64,000 nucleotides of DNA from Streptomyces sp. NBC_00247 (GTDB lineage: Bacteria > Actinomycetota > Actinomycetes > Streptomycetales > Streptomycetaceae), in the NCBI RefSeq assembly GCF_036188265.1, contig NZ_CP108093.1, forward strand, positions 4,608,001 through 4,672,000. Direction: 5' to 3'. Made by a program: the position numbers and the translations under genes. The first letter of the stretch is position 1. Each line of letters begins with the position of its first letter. Below, one piece after another: positions 1 to 7,205 of this stretch. Under the pieces are notes generated by a model that was not told the DNA's origin, did no database searches, and saw nothing but the letters and a program-made list of their open reading frames with translations.

Positions 1-103
1 GGCCAACCGGGCAGATGAGACGTGAGCACCCACAGCTTGGTCGCAGAGCCGACGCTAGTCGCGCCGAATCTGCTGCGGATCCGCCGTGCTCAGTGGACGC
101 TTC

Positions 104-541
104 TCATCCGCCGTCGAGAGGTCCGGAGTCGTCCGCCAATCCCTCCAGCCGGCGGGTCTGGTCGATCACCGTGGTCACCATGTTCAGGCTCGCCGTGCTG
201 AGTCCGTTGGCTCGCAGAGCGACTTGGCGCACGTTCTGGTCGCGCATGGCGGCAACCAGTTCGATCTCCGCGCGCTGTCGTTCGGCCTCTTCCTCGTCGA
301 AGAAGTAACCCGGGGCTACGCCGAAAAAGCCGGCCAGCGCGCGGATCGTTTGCATCTTCGGGTTCGTGTTGGTCCCGGTGCGGAGCTGTTGGATGGCGCT
401 CGCAGAGATGGTGAAGCCAGAGGTGTCGCGAATCCCCTGTGATACCTCCGCATATGTGTACGGGCCGCGCCCTTTCGGGTGCACCTCCCGAAACAGGCGG
501 CCGAGCAGCTCCGCGAAGGTGCGCTCGTTCTTCTCGCTCAT
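104..541 (-). CDS. XRE-family HTH repressor of the element
   Basis: The protein has 145 residues. Its N-terminal half (residues about 8-80) has the lay-out of a lambda-repressor-like helix-turn-helix (FAELLGRLFREV, then YAEVSQGIRDTSGFTISASAIQQLRTG and IRALAGFFGVAPGYFFDE). The C-terminal part is helical and charged. I chose the ATG at 541 (MSEKNERTF), because an upstream in-frame start would only add an Arg-rich, unconserved stretch. The gene is divergent from the plus-strand Rep operon across a 409-base gap that holds a set of direct repeats, so it is probably the repressor that keeps the element quiet. The family assignment is good; the exact role is inferred. Confidence 0.8.
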   Translation of the reverse strand: MSEKNERTFAELLGRLFREVHPKGRGPYTYAEVSQGIRDTSGFTISASAIQQLRTGTNTNPKMQTIRALAGFFGVAPGYFFDEEEAERQRAEIELVAAMRDQNVRQVALRANGLSTASLNMVTTVIDQTRRLEGLADDSGPLDGG

Positions 542-572
542 CTCAACCCTTCGTCGTGGCCGCCATCCTATC

Positions 573-680
573 CATTCCAGTGGATCGAGGGTTGGCCCGC
601 GTCGCGTGAGCCGACATTGCAGTTGACGCCTGTTAGCCATTGCAGTGTACGTTGGCCCTGAAAGTCGTTTATTGCAGTGT
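573..680. promoter_or_regulatory. Candidate operator array for the XRE repressor
   Basis: Four related 9-mers lie between the divergent XRE and Rep-side genes: CATTCCAGT at 573, CATTGCAGT at 615, CATTGCAGT at 638 and TATTGCAGT at 670, all in the same orientation. The first sits inside an imperfect inverted repeat (ATCCA...TGGAT). The set begins about 30 bases upstream of the XRE start codon, as expected for autoregulation. Binding is inferred. Confidence 0.5.
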
Positions 681-822
681 TCCGCGCCGGGTCGGGCATC
701 GCCTGGGGTGTGCGAGGGGTGACACAGCGCCTCGGTCCCCGCGCGTGCAGACGGATGGCCAGGGAGGGGGTAGAAGGAAGGTGCAGTGCACGGACAGTAG
801 AAGCCCGGGAGGGCAAAGAAAA

Positions 823-856
823 CCGGCGCTCGGGAGGTACAGCTCCCAAGCGCCGG
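823..856 (+). terminator. Leader hairpin upstream of the Rep operon
   Basis: CCGGCGCTCGGGAG (823-836) and CTCCCAAGCGCCGG (843-856) form a 14-base stem with one mismatch and a 6-base loop. A smaller GCACCC/GGGTGC hairpin follows. The hairpin lies about 95 bases before the first plus-strand gene. It may terminate or attenuate transcription entering the replication module. Confidence 0.45.
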
Positions 857-949
857 GCCAGCACCCGGGGTGCTGACTCACATCACGCGGGCGGCGGGAC
901 TCTTGCACGAGAACGCCGCGCCGCGCTCCTATGAACAACGGAGTGTCGC

Positions 950-1279
950 ATGCTCGCCATGCCGAGCGAAACCCTGGCCTGCCCGGACACGGGCCGCCAG
1001 CACCGCCTTGCCGCACAGCTTCCGAACCTGATCCCGGGGGTAGCCACCACCCGCGTCGGCCTCGGCGATCCGATTAACGCGGGGCCCCACCCGTACGCCA
1101 TCGTCAGAGACGGGGCAGGGGAGACGGCTGAACTGGACCGCACGACCGTCCGGGGCGCAGCCCGCTGGATCTTGCGGGTCTCGTCGGAGGTGGAGGGGCG
1201 GCGACGGCCGCAGATTTTCGACCTCGCCAGCACCTCCCTTACCCGTAGCGACCTCGTCGCGTTCGGCTGGGGCCGCTGA
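950..1279 (+). CDS. Small protein preceding Rep, family not recognised
   Basis: The product has 109 residues, basic and without membrane segments or a motif I recognise. The start ATG at 950 follows a GGAG about 8 bases upstream; an in-frame ATG at 959 is the alternative. The stop is one base before the Rep start, so the two are almost certainly cotranscribed. Position suggests an accessory replication or regulatory protein of the element, but nothing in the sequence shows a function. Confidence 0.55.
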   Translation: MLAMPSETLACPDTGRQHRLAAQLPNLIPGVATTRVGLGDPINAGPHPYAIVRDGAGETAELDRTTVRGAARWILRVSSEVEGRRRPQIFDLASTSLTRSDLVAFGWGR

Positions 1280-1280
1280 C

Positions 1281-2300
1281 ATGGCGCGGATTCGGACCAT
1301 CAAGCCGGAGGCGTTCATCTCCGAGTCGCTCGCCGAGGTGAGCGTCGAAGCTGAACGCACCTTCTACGGGCTGCTCACGCAGTCCGACGACCACGGTCGG
1401 CATCGGGACAACGCCGCGATCATTGCCGGGCTGCTCTGGCCGCTTCGCGCCGAGCACACGTCGGTCCACGTCGAGGACGACCTCCATCAGCTCGCGAACG
1501 CCGGTCTGATCTGCCGGTACACCGGCTGCGACGGCCGCCGGTACCTGCACATCGTGACCTGGTCCGAGCACCAGAAGATCGACAAGCCGAGCCAGTCCCG
1601 GCTGCCGGCCTGCCCGCAGCACCACGTGGCGGACCGGTGCGGCCCCTGCAAGGGAATCTGCAGCAAGCCGACCGAAGCCTCGATCACCCCTCTCGGAGGG
1701 TTCGACGAAGCCTCGGCGAATGTTCCCCGAGCCGTCGATCTGCCCGCGCAGGCCATCGGAACGCCTCCCGGTCACACGGACGAGTTCCCCGCCGCCGAGC
1801 AGGACGGCTTCGACAGCACGGTGGGCGGCCCACCTCGTGCAGCTCGGAAAAGCCCAGATCAGAGGGTATTCGGGGAGGGCTCCCCGACCCTTCCCCGAAG
1901 CCTCGGGGAGGGCTCGGCGCCTGGATCTAGGATCTTGGATCCTGGATCTTCTTTCCCTACGGGGCGCGCAGCGCCCGCAGCCGCCACCGTCTCAGCCAAG
2001 GATCTTGTCGGCGAGTACGTCGCTGCCTGCGACGAGCGCCCGCCCAGCGACGTGATCGCACACCTGGGACGGATTGCCAAGAAGCTCCTGGGCGAGGGGA
2101 TCTCCCCGGAGCACATCCGTGGCGGCCTGGCGAACTTCGCGGCCAACCCGAAGCATCCGAGCGTGCTGACCAGCATGGTCAACGAGGCAATGAACGCTCG
2201 CTCCGCTGGTTTGGGGCGGCCGGGATGTCGGCCTAATGTGCCTGCTCACCAGGCGTGGACCAACCCGGTCAGCGCCGCCGCCTACGCCGAGGAGCTGTGA
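1281..2300 (+). CDS. Phage-type replication initiator (O-like), helix-turn-helix
   Basis: The product has 339 residues. The N-terminus (MARIRTIKPEAF..., residues 1-100) is the conserved start of actinobacterial phage and integrative-element replication proteins, with a winged-helix-like region reading FYGLLTQSDDHGRHRDN and an HIVTWSEHQKIDKPS motif. Residues 105-125 hold Cys/His pairs (CPQHH...C..C...C) that may bind zinc. A low-complexity linker (about 130-235) is encoded by clustered DNA repeats. The C-terminal part resembles a DnaD-like helical domain (GLANFAANPKHPSVLTSMVNEA). Its stop overlaps the next start by one base (TGATG), so the DnaC-like gene is translationally coupled. The role in starting replication of the excised element is inferred from family and neighbours. 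Confidence 0.7.
   Translation: MARIRTIKPEAFISESLAEVSVEAERTFYGLLTQSDDHGRHRDNAAIIAGLLWPLRAEHTSVHVEDDLHQLANAGLICRYTGCDGRRYLHIVTWSEHQKIDKPSQSRLPACPQHHVADRCGPCKGICSKPTEASITPLGGFDEASANVPRAVDLPAQAIGTPPGHTDEFPAAEQDGFDSTVGGPPRAARKSPDQRVFGEGSPTLPRSLGEGSAPGSRILDPGSSFPTGRAAPAAATVSAKDLVGEYVAACDERPPSDVIAHLGRIAKKLLGEGISPEHIRGGLANFAANPKHPSVLTSMVNEAMNARSAGLGRPGCRPNVPAHQAWTNPVSAAAYAEEL
1673..1950 (+). repeat. Iteron-like repeats inside rep, candidate origin
   Basis: Three copies of CGAAGCCTCG lie at 1673, 1706 and 1896. Two copies of TCGGGGAGGGCTC lie at 1870 and 1903. A stem TCCCCGA/TCGGGGA occurs at about 1890-1910, and four tandem 7-mers GGATC(T/C)(A/T) run from 1923 to 1950. All fall in the unstructured linker of the Rep protein. 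Lambda-type origins also sit inside the initiator gene, so this is a candidate origin; the sequence alone does not prove it. Confidence 0.45.
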
Positions 2301-3004
2301 TGCGCACCCGTAACCGCGAGCCGCAGACTCTCGGCGAGGGCACCCTGGACCGGATGGCCCGGATCCTGGCCGCCCGCAACATTGACCCGATTGCCGTTGC
2401 CGCCTCCGCCGACGAGCCCGAGCCCTTCTCGCCGCTGGATGCCCTGTCGGCCGGGATGCCGCCGCGCTACCGGGCCGCCCTGGCCGACCACCCCCAGGTC
2501 CTGGACTGGGCCCGGGACGTCGCCGAGGCCGCGGTTCCCCCCAGTCGGGGCGCACGACGACAGGTCACCACCGGCCCTAGTCTGCTGATGGCCGGCGTCG
2601 TGGGGGCGGGCAAGACCCACCAGGCGTACGGCGCGATCCGCCTCCTCGCGCAGAGCGGCATCGGAGTGCGCTGGCGAGCGACCACCACCGCCGACCTCTA
2701 CGCCGAACTGCGCCCCCGGCCCGGCGTGGACAGCGAGCGGGAGCTGGCGGCTGTCAGCCGGTGCCCCCTGCTGATCATCGACGACCTCGGCGCGGCGAAG
2801 GCCAGCGACTGGACCGAGGAGATCACGTACCGGCTGATCAACCGCCGCTACAACTACGAACTCCCGACCTTGATCACCACCAACCTGCCGATCCGGGACC
2901 TACGGGCCTACCTCGGCGACCGCGTCACCAGCAGGCTCGACCAGATGACCACCCGGGTCCTGTTCGAGCCGGTCGACCGCAGACGCGCCCGCCCTGCGGC
3001 GTGA
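2300..3004 (+). CDS. DnaC/IstB-type AAA+ helicase loader
   Basis: The product has 234 residues starting at the ATG that overlaps the rep stop. Walker A is GVVGAGKTH (about residue 100), Walker B is LLIIDDLG (about 155), a sensor-1-like TLITTNL follows, and GDRVTSRL is a plausible arginine-finger region. These are the features of DnaC/DnaI-like ATPases that load the replicative helicase at an origin. With the O-like initiator upstream, the pair mirrors lambda O-P. The stop overlaps a GTG (GTGA), but the following frame does not look like a stable protein. Confidence 0.8.
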   Translation: MRTRNREPQTLGEGTLDRMARILAARNIDPIAVAASADEPEPFSPLDALSAGMPPRYRAALADHPQVLDWARDVAEAAVPPSRGARRQVTTGPSLLMAGVVGAGKTHQAYGAIRLLAQSGIGVRWRATTTADLYAELRPRPGVDSERELAAVSRCPLLIIDDLGAAKASDWTEEITYRLINRRYNYELPTLITTNLPIRDLRAYLGDRVTSRLDQMTTRVLFEPVDRRRARPAA

Positions 3005-3121
3005 CCTACCGAAGGTCGCCAGAACGGGCCGCGTGCCCGTGCGCGCCCGCTAGCGAGCGCACGCCACGCGGTCCGGCTTATCGCTGGACACACCCCGGCC
3101 GGTGGCCTGCGGTGCGGGGAC

Positions 3122-3266
3122 ATGGTGGCCGCCTTCCTGGCGACCATCATCTGCCGCCCTGGTCGGTGCGGTTCACCTCTACATCCTCATCGCATGGCGC
3201 GTGGCCAAGGAAGGTGACCGCGAAGACTCCGGGCGACAGTCCGGGCGGCCCGGTCAGTCAGGGTGA
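3122..3266 (+). pseudogene. Small single-pass membrane protein gene with a +1 frameshift
   Basis: The frame from ATG 3122 reads MVAAFLATIIC. The next frame, shifted by one base at about 3155, reads ALVGAVHLYILIAWRVAKEGDRE and runs to a stop at 3264-3266. Joined, they make one hydrophobic helix of about 25 residues followed by a basic tail, about 47 residues in all. Neither frame alone gives a sensible protein. The simplest reading is a one-base insertion in a small membrane protein gene following the helicase loader, either a real mutation or a base-calling error. No known family was recognised. Confidence 0.4.
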
Positions 3267-3550
3267 CCGCCCCGGTCGCCCTGACTGACCGGGGCGGCGG
3301 TCACCGGTGGCATCGGTCAGCTGGAGGGAGCCGCTGACCTGGGCGGTCAGCCGGTCACTGGGTCTCCGGTCACTGACCGAGCGGCGACCACCGCCCCGGT
3401 CACTGACCGCCGGGTCGGTGACCCGCCGTCTACCGCCGGGCCGGTCACGCCGACGCGGCCAGTGACCGCGAGGCCCGGACAACCGGTCACCTCCGTTCGG
3501 AACTGACCGGAAGCACGAAGCGGGTGACCGGCCAGGTGTACCCAGCCGGT
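3259..3550. repeat. GGTCAC/GGTGAC-rich repeat tract
   Basis: More than a dozen GGTCA(C/G), GGTGAC and TGACC elements are packed into about 290 bases. Two perfect CCGGTCACTGACCG copies lie 30 bases apart at 3366 and 3396. One frame (3285-3506) has no stops and reads as Val-Thr-Gly-Pro rich peptide (PVTGSPVTDR, APVTDRRV, GPVTPTRPVT), which could be the tail of a repeat protein. However it lacks a start codon, and stops at 3264 and 3282 separate it from upstream frames. It is either a decayed repeat protein or a DNA-level repeat such as iterons. Confidence 0.5.
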
Positions 3551-3702
3551 CACCAGCCCCGCCGCATCGTCCCAGGGCGACTCGTGATCGACCGTCTGGC
3601 ACACGGCCACCTCCACGGGCGCAGTCCGGACCGAGTGAAGCTGGACCGCTCAGCGCACTCCGACCAGCTGACCCCGGAAACCCTGCACGGCCGGTCCTGG
3701 CG

Positions 3703-3900
3703 ATGGACTGGATCGAGAACGTCGTCCGCGACATCCGACAAGGGCGCGCGGAGACGAGCCGGTGACCGACACCGATTCGCCTACCCGGCCGGAGAGCAGC
3801 ATGACCCTACGACAGCTCCTGGCGGAGCAAGCTATCGCGTACGACCGTCCTACGGCCGGTCGTACGCACTTGCCCCCGCCCACGAGGGCAGGGGACGTTC
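3703..3900 (+). other. Two overlapping short frames, remnants or tiny genes
   Basis: A 20-codon frame from ATG 3703 reads MDWIENVVRDIRQGRAETSR and ends at 3765. Its stop overlaps a GTG at 3762 (GTGA) that opens VTDTDSPTRPESSMTLRQLLAEQ. Both look natural for about 20-30 residues, and the overlap is the usual coupling signature. After about 3850 the second frame runs into hairpin DNA and then into the antisense of the Nudix genes, so its real 3' end is missing. I read this as the eroded tail of the replication operon. Confidence 0.3.
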
Positions 3901-3974
3901 GGCTGGTTCCCGAGCGAGGGCGCACGGGAACCAGAAACGGCGACCGGTGGTCGAGAGCCTTCCCCGACCACCGG
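3837..3974. repeat. Cluster of three perfect inverted repeats
   Basis: Three hairpins follow one another. GCGTACGACCG at 3837-3847 pairs with CGGTCGTACGC at 3857-3867. TGGTTCCCG at 3904-3912 pairs with CGGGAACCA at 3925-3933. CCGGTGGTCG at 3944-3953 pairs with CGACCACCGG at 3965-3974. The arms are 9-11 bases with no mismatch and loops of 9-12. They lie between the end of the plus-strand module and the minus-strand Nudix pair. A bidirectional terminator array is the plain reading; a single-strand origin or nicking site is possible. Confidence 0.55.
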
Positions 3975-4055
3975 CTGTGCTCCACTGTTCGGTCCGAGCC
4001 CCGACAACGGCGATGCGCCGCGCCGCCTGCACGTACTTCTGTGGCCCAAGGCCGC

Positions 4056-4469
4056 TCAGGAAGGCAGGGCCGCGTCGAGGTAGTCCTGCACCGGCTCGAA
4101 GAGGCCGTATGGCACGTACCGCAGGATCTCGCCATGGGCGACCCAAGCCAGTTCGGCCAGTTCCTCGGTGTCCGCGACGTGGGCCGTGCCGTCCAGTACC
4201 TCGCATGCGGTGTAGGACATCAGCCGGCCCGTCTTCGGGTGGACGCGCTTGCCGAGGAGCTTTACGGCCGTCACGATCAGCCCGGTTTCTTCCTGGGTCT
4301 CCCGTACAGCAGCGTCCTCGCGGGCTTCGCCGGGCTCGACCTCTCCAGCGGGGAACTGCCAGGACAGCTGTCCTTCGCTGACTCGGCGGCGCACCATCAG
4401 TACGCGGCCCTCGTTCACGACGATCGCGGCAGCGATGCCCGGGCGCTCGTCCGTGTTCTGGTTCGTCAC
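4056..4469 (-). CDS. Nudix hydrolase
   Basis: The product has 137 residues starting at a GTG (VTNQNTDERPG). The Nudix box is seen at residues about 41-63: GEVEPGEAREDAAVRETQEETGL fits G(x5)E(x7)REUxEExG with the catalytic glutamates in place. Nudix enzymes cleave nucleoside diphosphates linked to another moiety, such as oxidised dNTPs, sugar nucleotides or NAD. The substrate cannot be told from sequence. The start overlaps the stop of the upstream HTH-Nudix gene by four bases (GTGA), so the two are translated together. Confidence 0.85.
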   Translation of the reverse strand: MTNQNTDERPGIAAAIVVNEGRVLMVRRRVSEGQLSWQFPAGEVEPGEAREDAAVRETQEETGLIVTAVKLLGKRVHPKTGRLMSYTACEVLDGTAHVADTEELAELAWVAHGEILRYVPYGLFEPVQDYLDAALPS

Positions 4470-5125
4470 GTCTGCTCCTCCAGGACGGCCAGGATGGGTG
4501 GGAAGATCGTATCGACGGGGATGAAGCGAGGCACCGCGTTTCTGGGGACCCACATGACGTCGATGTTCTCGGCCGCGTCGCTGTTCGTGGCCTCGCCGGC
4601 CAGGTATTCGCAGAGGAAGTACTCGCACAGCACGCCGGTCACAGGGTGAAGGCGGTTTCCGAGGCGCTGCCGGACCGCGCAGTGGACACCCGTCTCGTCC
4701 AAGGTCTCCCGCACAGTGGTGGTCTCCGGCTTGACTCCCGGCTTGATGACGCCGGCCGGGAACTGCCACGTGATTCCAGCGGCGTCGTCGTCCCGTCGGC
4801 ACACCAGGAGGACATCGCTGTCGCGGACGACCACCGCGATGGCTACCCGTAGCGCCTGCGCACCTGGCGGTGTCGAGTTCGTTGGGGTCTGTTCCTTCGC
4901 CAGCAGGAGCGCGAAGCGCTGTCGAACGGTCTCCGAAGCCTGCTCGTGGGCCGTGTCGAGGAGTTGCTGCATCTCCCTGCGAGGCACGACAGACGCGTCG
5001 GAGTGCCAGGCGGCCACGGTCCTCACGGCGATACCCAGGCGCGCGGCGAACTGTTCGTTGCCGAGCCGCAGGGCGGACTGCAGCAGACAGGCGTAACGGC
5101 CGTTCCAGCGCTCGATCACGTCCAC
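4466..5125 (-). CDS. Helix-turn-helix plus Nudix domain protein
   Basis: The product has 219 residues from GTG 5125 (VDVIERWNGRYACLL). Residues about 12-45 (LQSALRLGNEQFAARLGIAVRTVAAWHSD) form an XRE-like helix-turn-helix of the type that tests whether a self-recognition site is bound. Residues about 90-215 are a Nudix fold with the box GVIKPGVKPETTTVRETLDETGV. In the last part of the box the usual REUxEE is RETLDE, so the first of the paired glutamates is an aspartate. An HTH joined to Nudix can act as a ligand-sensing regulator (NrtR type) or as an enzyme. It is coupled to a second Nudix gene and divergent from the cargo operon across a 409-base gap. Confidence 0.8.
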   Translation of the reverse strand: MDVIERWNGRYACLLQSALRLGNEQFAARLGIAVRTVAAWHSDASVVPRREMQQLLDTAHEQASETVRQRFALLLAKEQTPTNSTPPGAQALRVAIAVVVRDSDVLLVCRRDDDAAGITWQFPAGVIKPGVKPETTTVRETLDETGVHCAVRQRLGNRLHPVTGVLCEYFLCEYLAGEATNSDAAENIDVMWVPRNAVPRFIPVDTIFPPILAVLEEQT

Positions 5126-5534
5126 AAAGCTGCCCCCTCGTCGCCGCTTTGGTGCAGGAACCTGCGCGCCGAAAGTGCACTCCCACTGCACTGGCGCTTC
5201 ATGGTCGCGCTGCAGAAGCCCCGGAAGAATCGTAGACACCAGGGGCCAAGGAATCACGCTTCCGAAGGCTCAGGCCCTGGGAGGCTCATAAGAGGCGCCA
5301 AAACGCCAGACGACCACAAGGGGATTCTAGGTGCGCGCACCCGGCGGATAGCAGAGACAGGGAATTTGGCCGAATCGGTCCTGATGTTCGGCTGGTCGTA
5401 GGTCCTCCCACCCACGTTTGCCCGGCCGGGGCATTTGCCCGTACGCCCGAACCGCTCTGTCAGCGCCGGTAATCTCAGCCAGTGACGGCTGATCGTCCGT
5501 CATGTGCGGTTGTTAGCAAGGCGAAAGGGAGTCA
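5126..5534. promoter_or_regulatory. Divergent control region, Nudix pair and NDK-led cargo
   Basis: The gap holds no gene. Near the Nudix side, GTGCACTCCCACTGCACT (5175-5192) contains two TGCACT units, a possible operator. Near the cargo side TGACGG (5483) and CCGTCA (5497) form a small inverted repeat about 35 bases before the NDK start, and TTTGCCCG occurs twice at about 5416 and 5434. The HTH-Nudix protein could act here; this is inference. Confidence 0.35.
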
Positions 5535-6044
5535 ATGGCCGAGGTTCAGGCACACACTGTCGAGCGCACGCTCGTCCTGCTCAAGCCCGATGCGCTGGCG
5601 CGTGGCCTGGCAGGAAGGGTCATCACTCGATTCGAGGATGCCGCGCTGAAGATCGTCGGTACCAAGATGAAGTGGATGGACGAGGAGTTCACCCGTAAGC
5701 ACTACTTCGACCTCGAGGAACGGCTGGGCTCGGAGGTCTACGGCGTCACGGCGACGTTTATGCAGCAGGGGCCGGTCATCGCCCTGGTGCTCGAAGGCTT
5801 CGACGCGATCGCCACCGTCCGCAAGATCGTCGGCAGCACGTACCCGAATCAGGCTCCGGCCGGCACGGTGCGGGGCGATTTCTCGCACTACAGCTCGGCG
5901 GCCAGCATCGCCTCGGGCAAGGCGGTCGCGAACCTCGTGCACGCCTCCGGCAACGCGGAGGAGGCCAAGCAGGAGGTGGAGCTGTGGTTCGACAAGGACG
6001 AGCTGCAGGACTACAAGACGCTGGCCGAGATCTACACGTACTAG
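5535..6044 (+). CDS. Divergent nucleoside-diphosphate kinase
   Basis: The product has 169 residues, against about 137-150 for the housekeeping enzyme. The phosphate-binding start RTLVLLKPDALARG is canonical. GTVRGDF is followed by an insertion (SHYSSAASIASGKAVA) before NLVHAS, where the His of NxxHxS is the phospho-acceptor, and the family tail EAKQEVELWF follows. The active site is therefore intact. This insertion type is known in non-housekeeping NDKs. The enzyme moves the gamma phosphate between NTPs and NDPs. The start has a strong GAAAGGGAG 5 bases upstream. It is the first gene of the cargo run, next to Nudix, CYTH and HD genes, which points to a role in making or balancing a nucleotide. 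Confidence 0.8.
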   Translation: MAEVQAHTVERTLVLLKPDALARGLAGRVITRFEDAALKIVGTKMKWMDEEFTRKHYFDLEERLGSEVYGVTATFMQQGPVIALVLEGFDAIATVRKIVGSTYPNQAPAGTVRGDFSHYSSAASIASGKAVANLVHASGNAEEAKQEVELWFDKDELQDYKTLAEIYTY

Positions 6045-6124
6045 CAGCGGGTCACGGCGTCACCGCAGGGACGCCGGGGCGTTGATCAGCACTGGGGCAC
6101 GACTGTTTGAACCGAGAGGGCACC

Positions 6125-6424
6125 ATGACCAACCAGACCCGCCTGGCCTCCACCGACGAGCTGGAGTCGATCTTCCAGCGTGAGTTGGCGACCGACCGGT
6201 GGGCCGCCACCGAGACCGCGTACGCCCTGGCAGTGCGCCACCGCGACCTGGGCGACTGGCCCGCGTCCCAGGAATGGGCCCAGCAGTGCCTGCGCCTGCT
6301 GGAGGGCTTCCCCAGCGAGACGGAGGAGCAGGTGGCCACCGGCCGTACGTCGGTGGGCGGCATCCAGCTGCCGACCTACCTGCACTCGGGCGTCGTCCAG
6401 GAGCGCTTCGGGGCCCTCGGCTGA
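6125..6424 (+). CDS. Small protein between NDK and CYTH genes, unrecognised
   Basis: The product has 99 residues and is mostly helical and acidic (DELESIFQRELATDRWAATETAYALAVRHRDLGDWPASQEWAQQCLRLLEGFPSE). The pattern looks like a pair of tetratricopeptide-like helices, ending in GGIQLPTYLHSG. ATG 6125 has a purine-rich GAGAGGG upstream. No function is known to me. Because it sits 80 bases after the NDK gene and 157 before the CYTH gene on the same strand, it is likely part of the same unit. Confidence 0.6.
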   Translation: MTNQTRLASTDELESIFQRELATDRWAATETAYALAVRHRDLGDWPASQEWAQQCLRLLEGFPSETEEQVATGRTSVGGIQLPTYLHSGVVQERFGALG

Positions 6425-6581
6425 CACCGCAGATCCACAGGGGTGATGCGGCCGGCACCAGCGTCGGCCGCATCACCCCGCGTTCCACCACCGACCCCAT
6501 AGCGATCGCCCGACCGGACAGGCCCCTCACGGCAGGGTCCGGCTGGCTTCGCCATGCCTGAAACAAGGAGGCATCAGCCCC

Positions 6582-7166
6582 GTGTCCGTCGAGATCGAGA
6601 TGCGTGCCCGCTTCACCAAGGAAGCTCACGACCTGCTCGTCACCCGTCTGAAGGAGAACGGAGAGGACCTGGGCCCCGACGACAAGCACATCTACTTCTA
6701 CGTGCTCCCCGACCAGCTCCTGAAGGTCACCGACAACACCGCCGTCGGCACCGCCAAGATCACTCTCAAGGGGAGCAGGATCGGGCAGGGCGCGGCCTTC
6801 GCGGAGACCGAGTTCGACATCGCCCCCGCCGATGTCCCTGCTGCGGTGAAGGTGTTCAACGCCCTCGGCTTCGAGACGGCGATGCACGAGGCGTTCAACT
6901 TCCGCCACAACTTCCGCTTCGACGGGGTCGAGATCGCGGTCAAGTGGAGTGAGGCGTGGGGCTACCACGCCGAGTTCGAGGTGCTGCTGGAGAACGATGC
7001 CTCGGACGCGGCCCGCGTCGAGGCGGAGGCCAAGATCACGGACGTCGCCACGGCGCTCGGTGTGACCCTGATGACGGAGCAGGAGCTGGCCGCCTTCACC
7101 GCTGCCTTCGAGGCCGCCGAGAAGGACCGCAAGGAGCGCGAGCAGCAGGCCGCGCCGATCCGGTAG
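6582..7166 (+). CDS. CYTH-domain triphosphate tunnel protein
   Basis: The product has 194 residues. The family signature ExExK/R is at the very N-terminus (VEIEMRARF, residues 3-8), as in class IV adenylate cyclase, thiamine triphosphatase and inorganic triphosphatases. Beta-strand segments with alternating charge follow (KITLKGSRI, EIAVKWSEAWGYHAEFEVLLEN), giving the expected lining of a tunnel. The last 25 residues are a charged helix (AAEKDRKEREQQ). Such proteins bind a triphosphate with metal ions and either hydrolyse or cyclise it. Which of these applies cannot be told here. Start alternatives are few; GTG 6582 follows GGAGGCATCAG. Confidence 0.75.
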   Translation: MSVEIEMRARFTKEAHDLLVTRLKENGEDLGPDDKHIYFYVLPDQLLKVTDNTAVGTAKITLKGSRIGQGAAFAETEFDIAPADVPAAVKVFNALGFETAMHEAFNFRHNFRFDGVEIAVKWSEAWGYHAEFEVLLENDASDAARVEAEAKITDVATALGVTLMTEQELAAFTAAFEAAEKDRKEREQQAAPIR

Positions 7167-7205
7167 GGAACTGCACTGCGGAGACCACCAAGGGGGTGGG
7201 CACGA

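Noticed and set aside
3762..4649. Plus-strand frame of 295 codons reading through the Nudix genes
   Set aside because: Only its first 25-30 residues look natural; the rest is antisense to two genuine Nudix genes.
1..5500. Left attachment site of the element
   Set aside because: I looked for a copy of the tRNA-His 3' end and found none; it probably lies outside the window.
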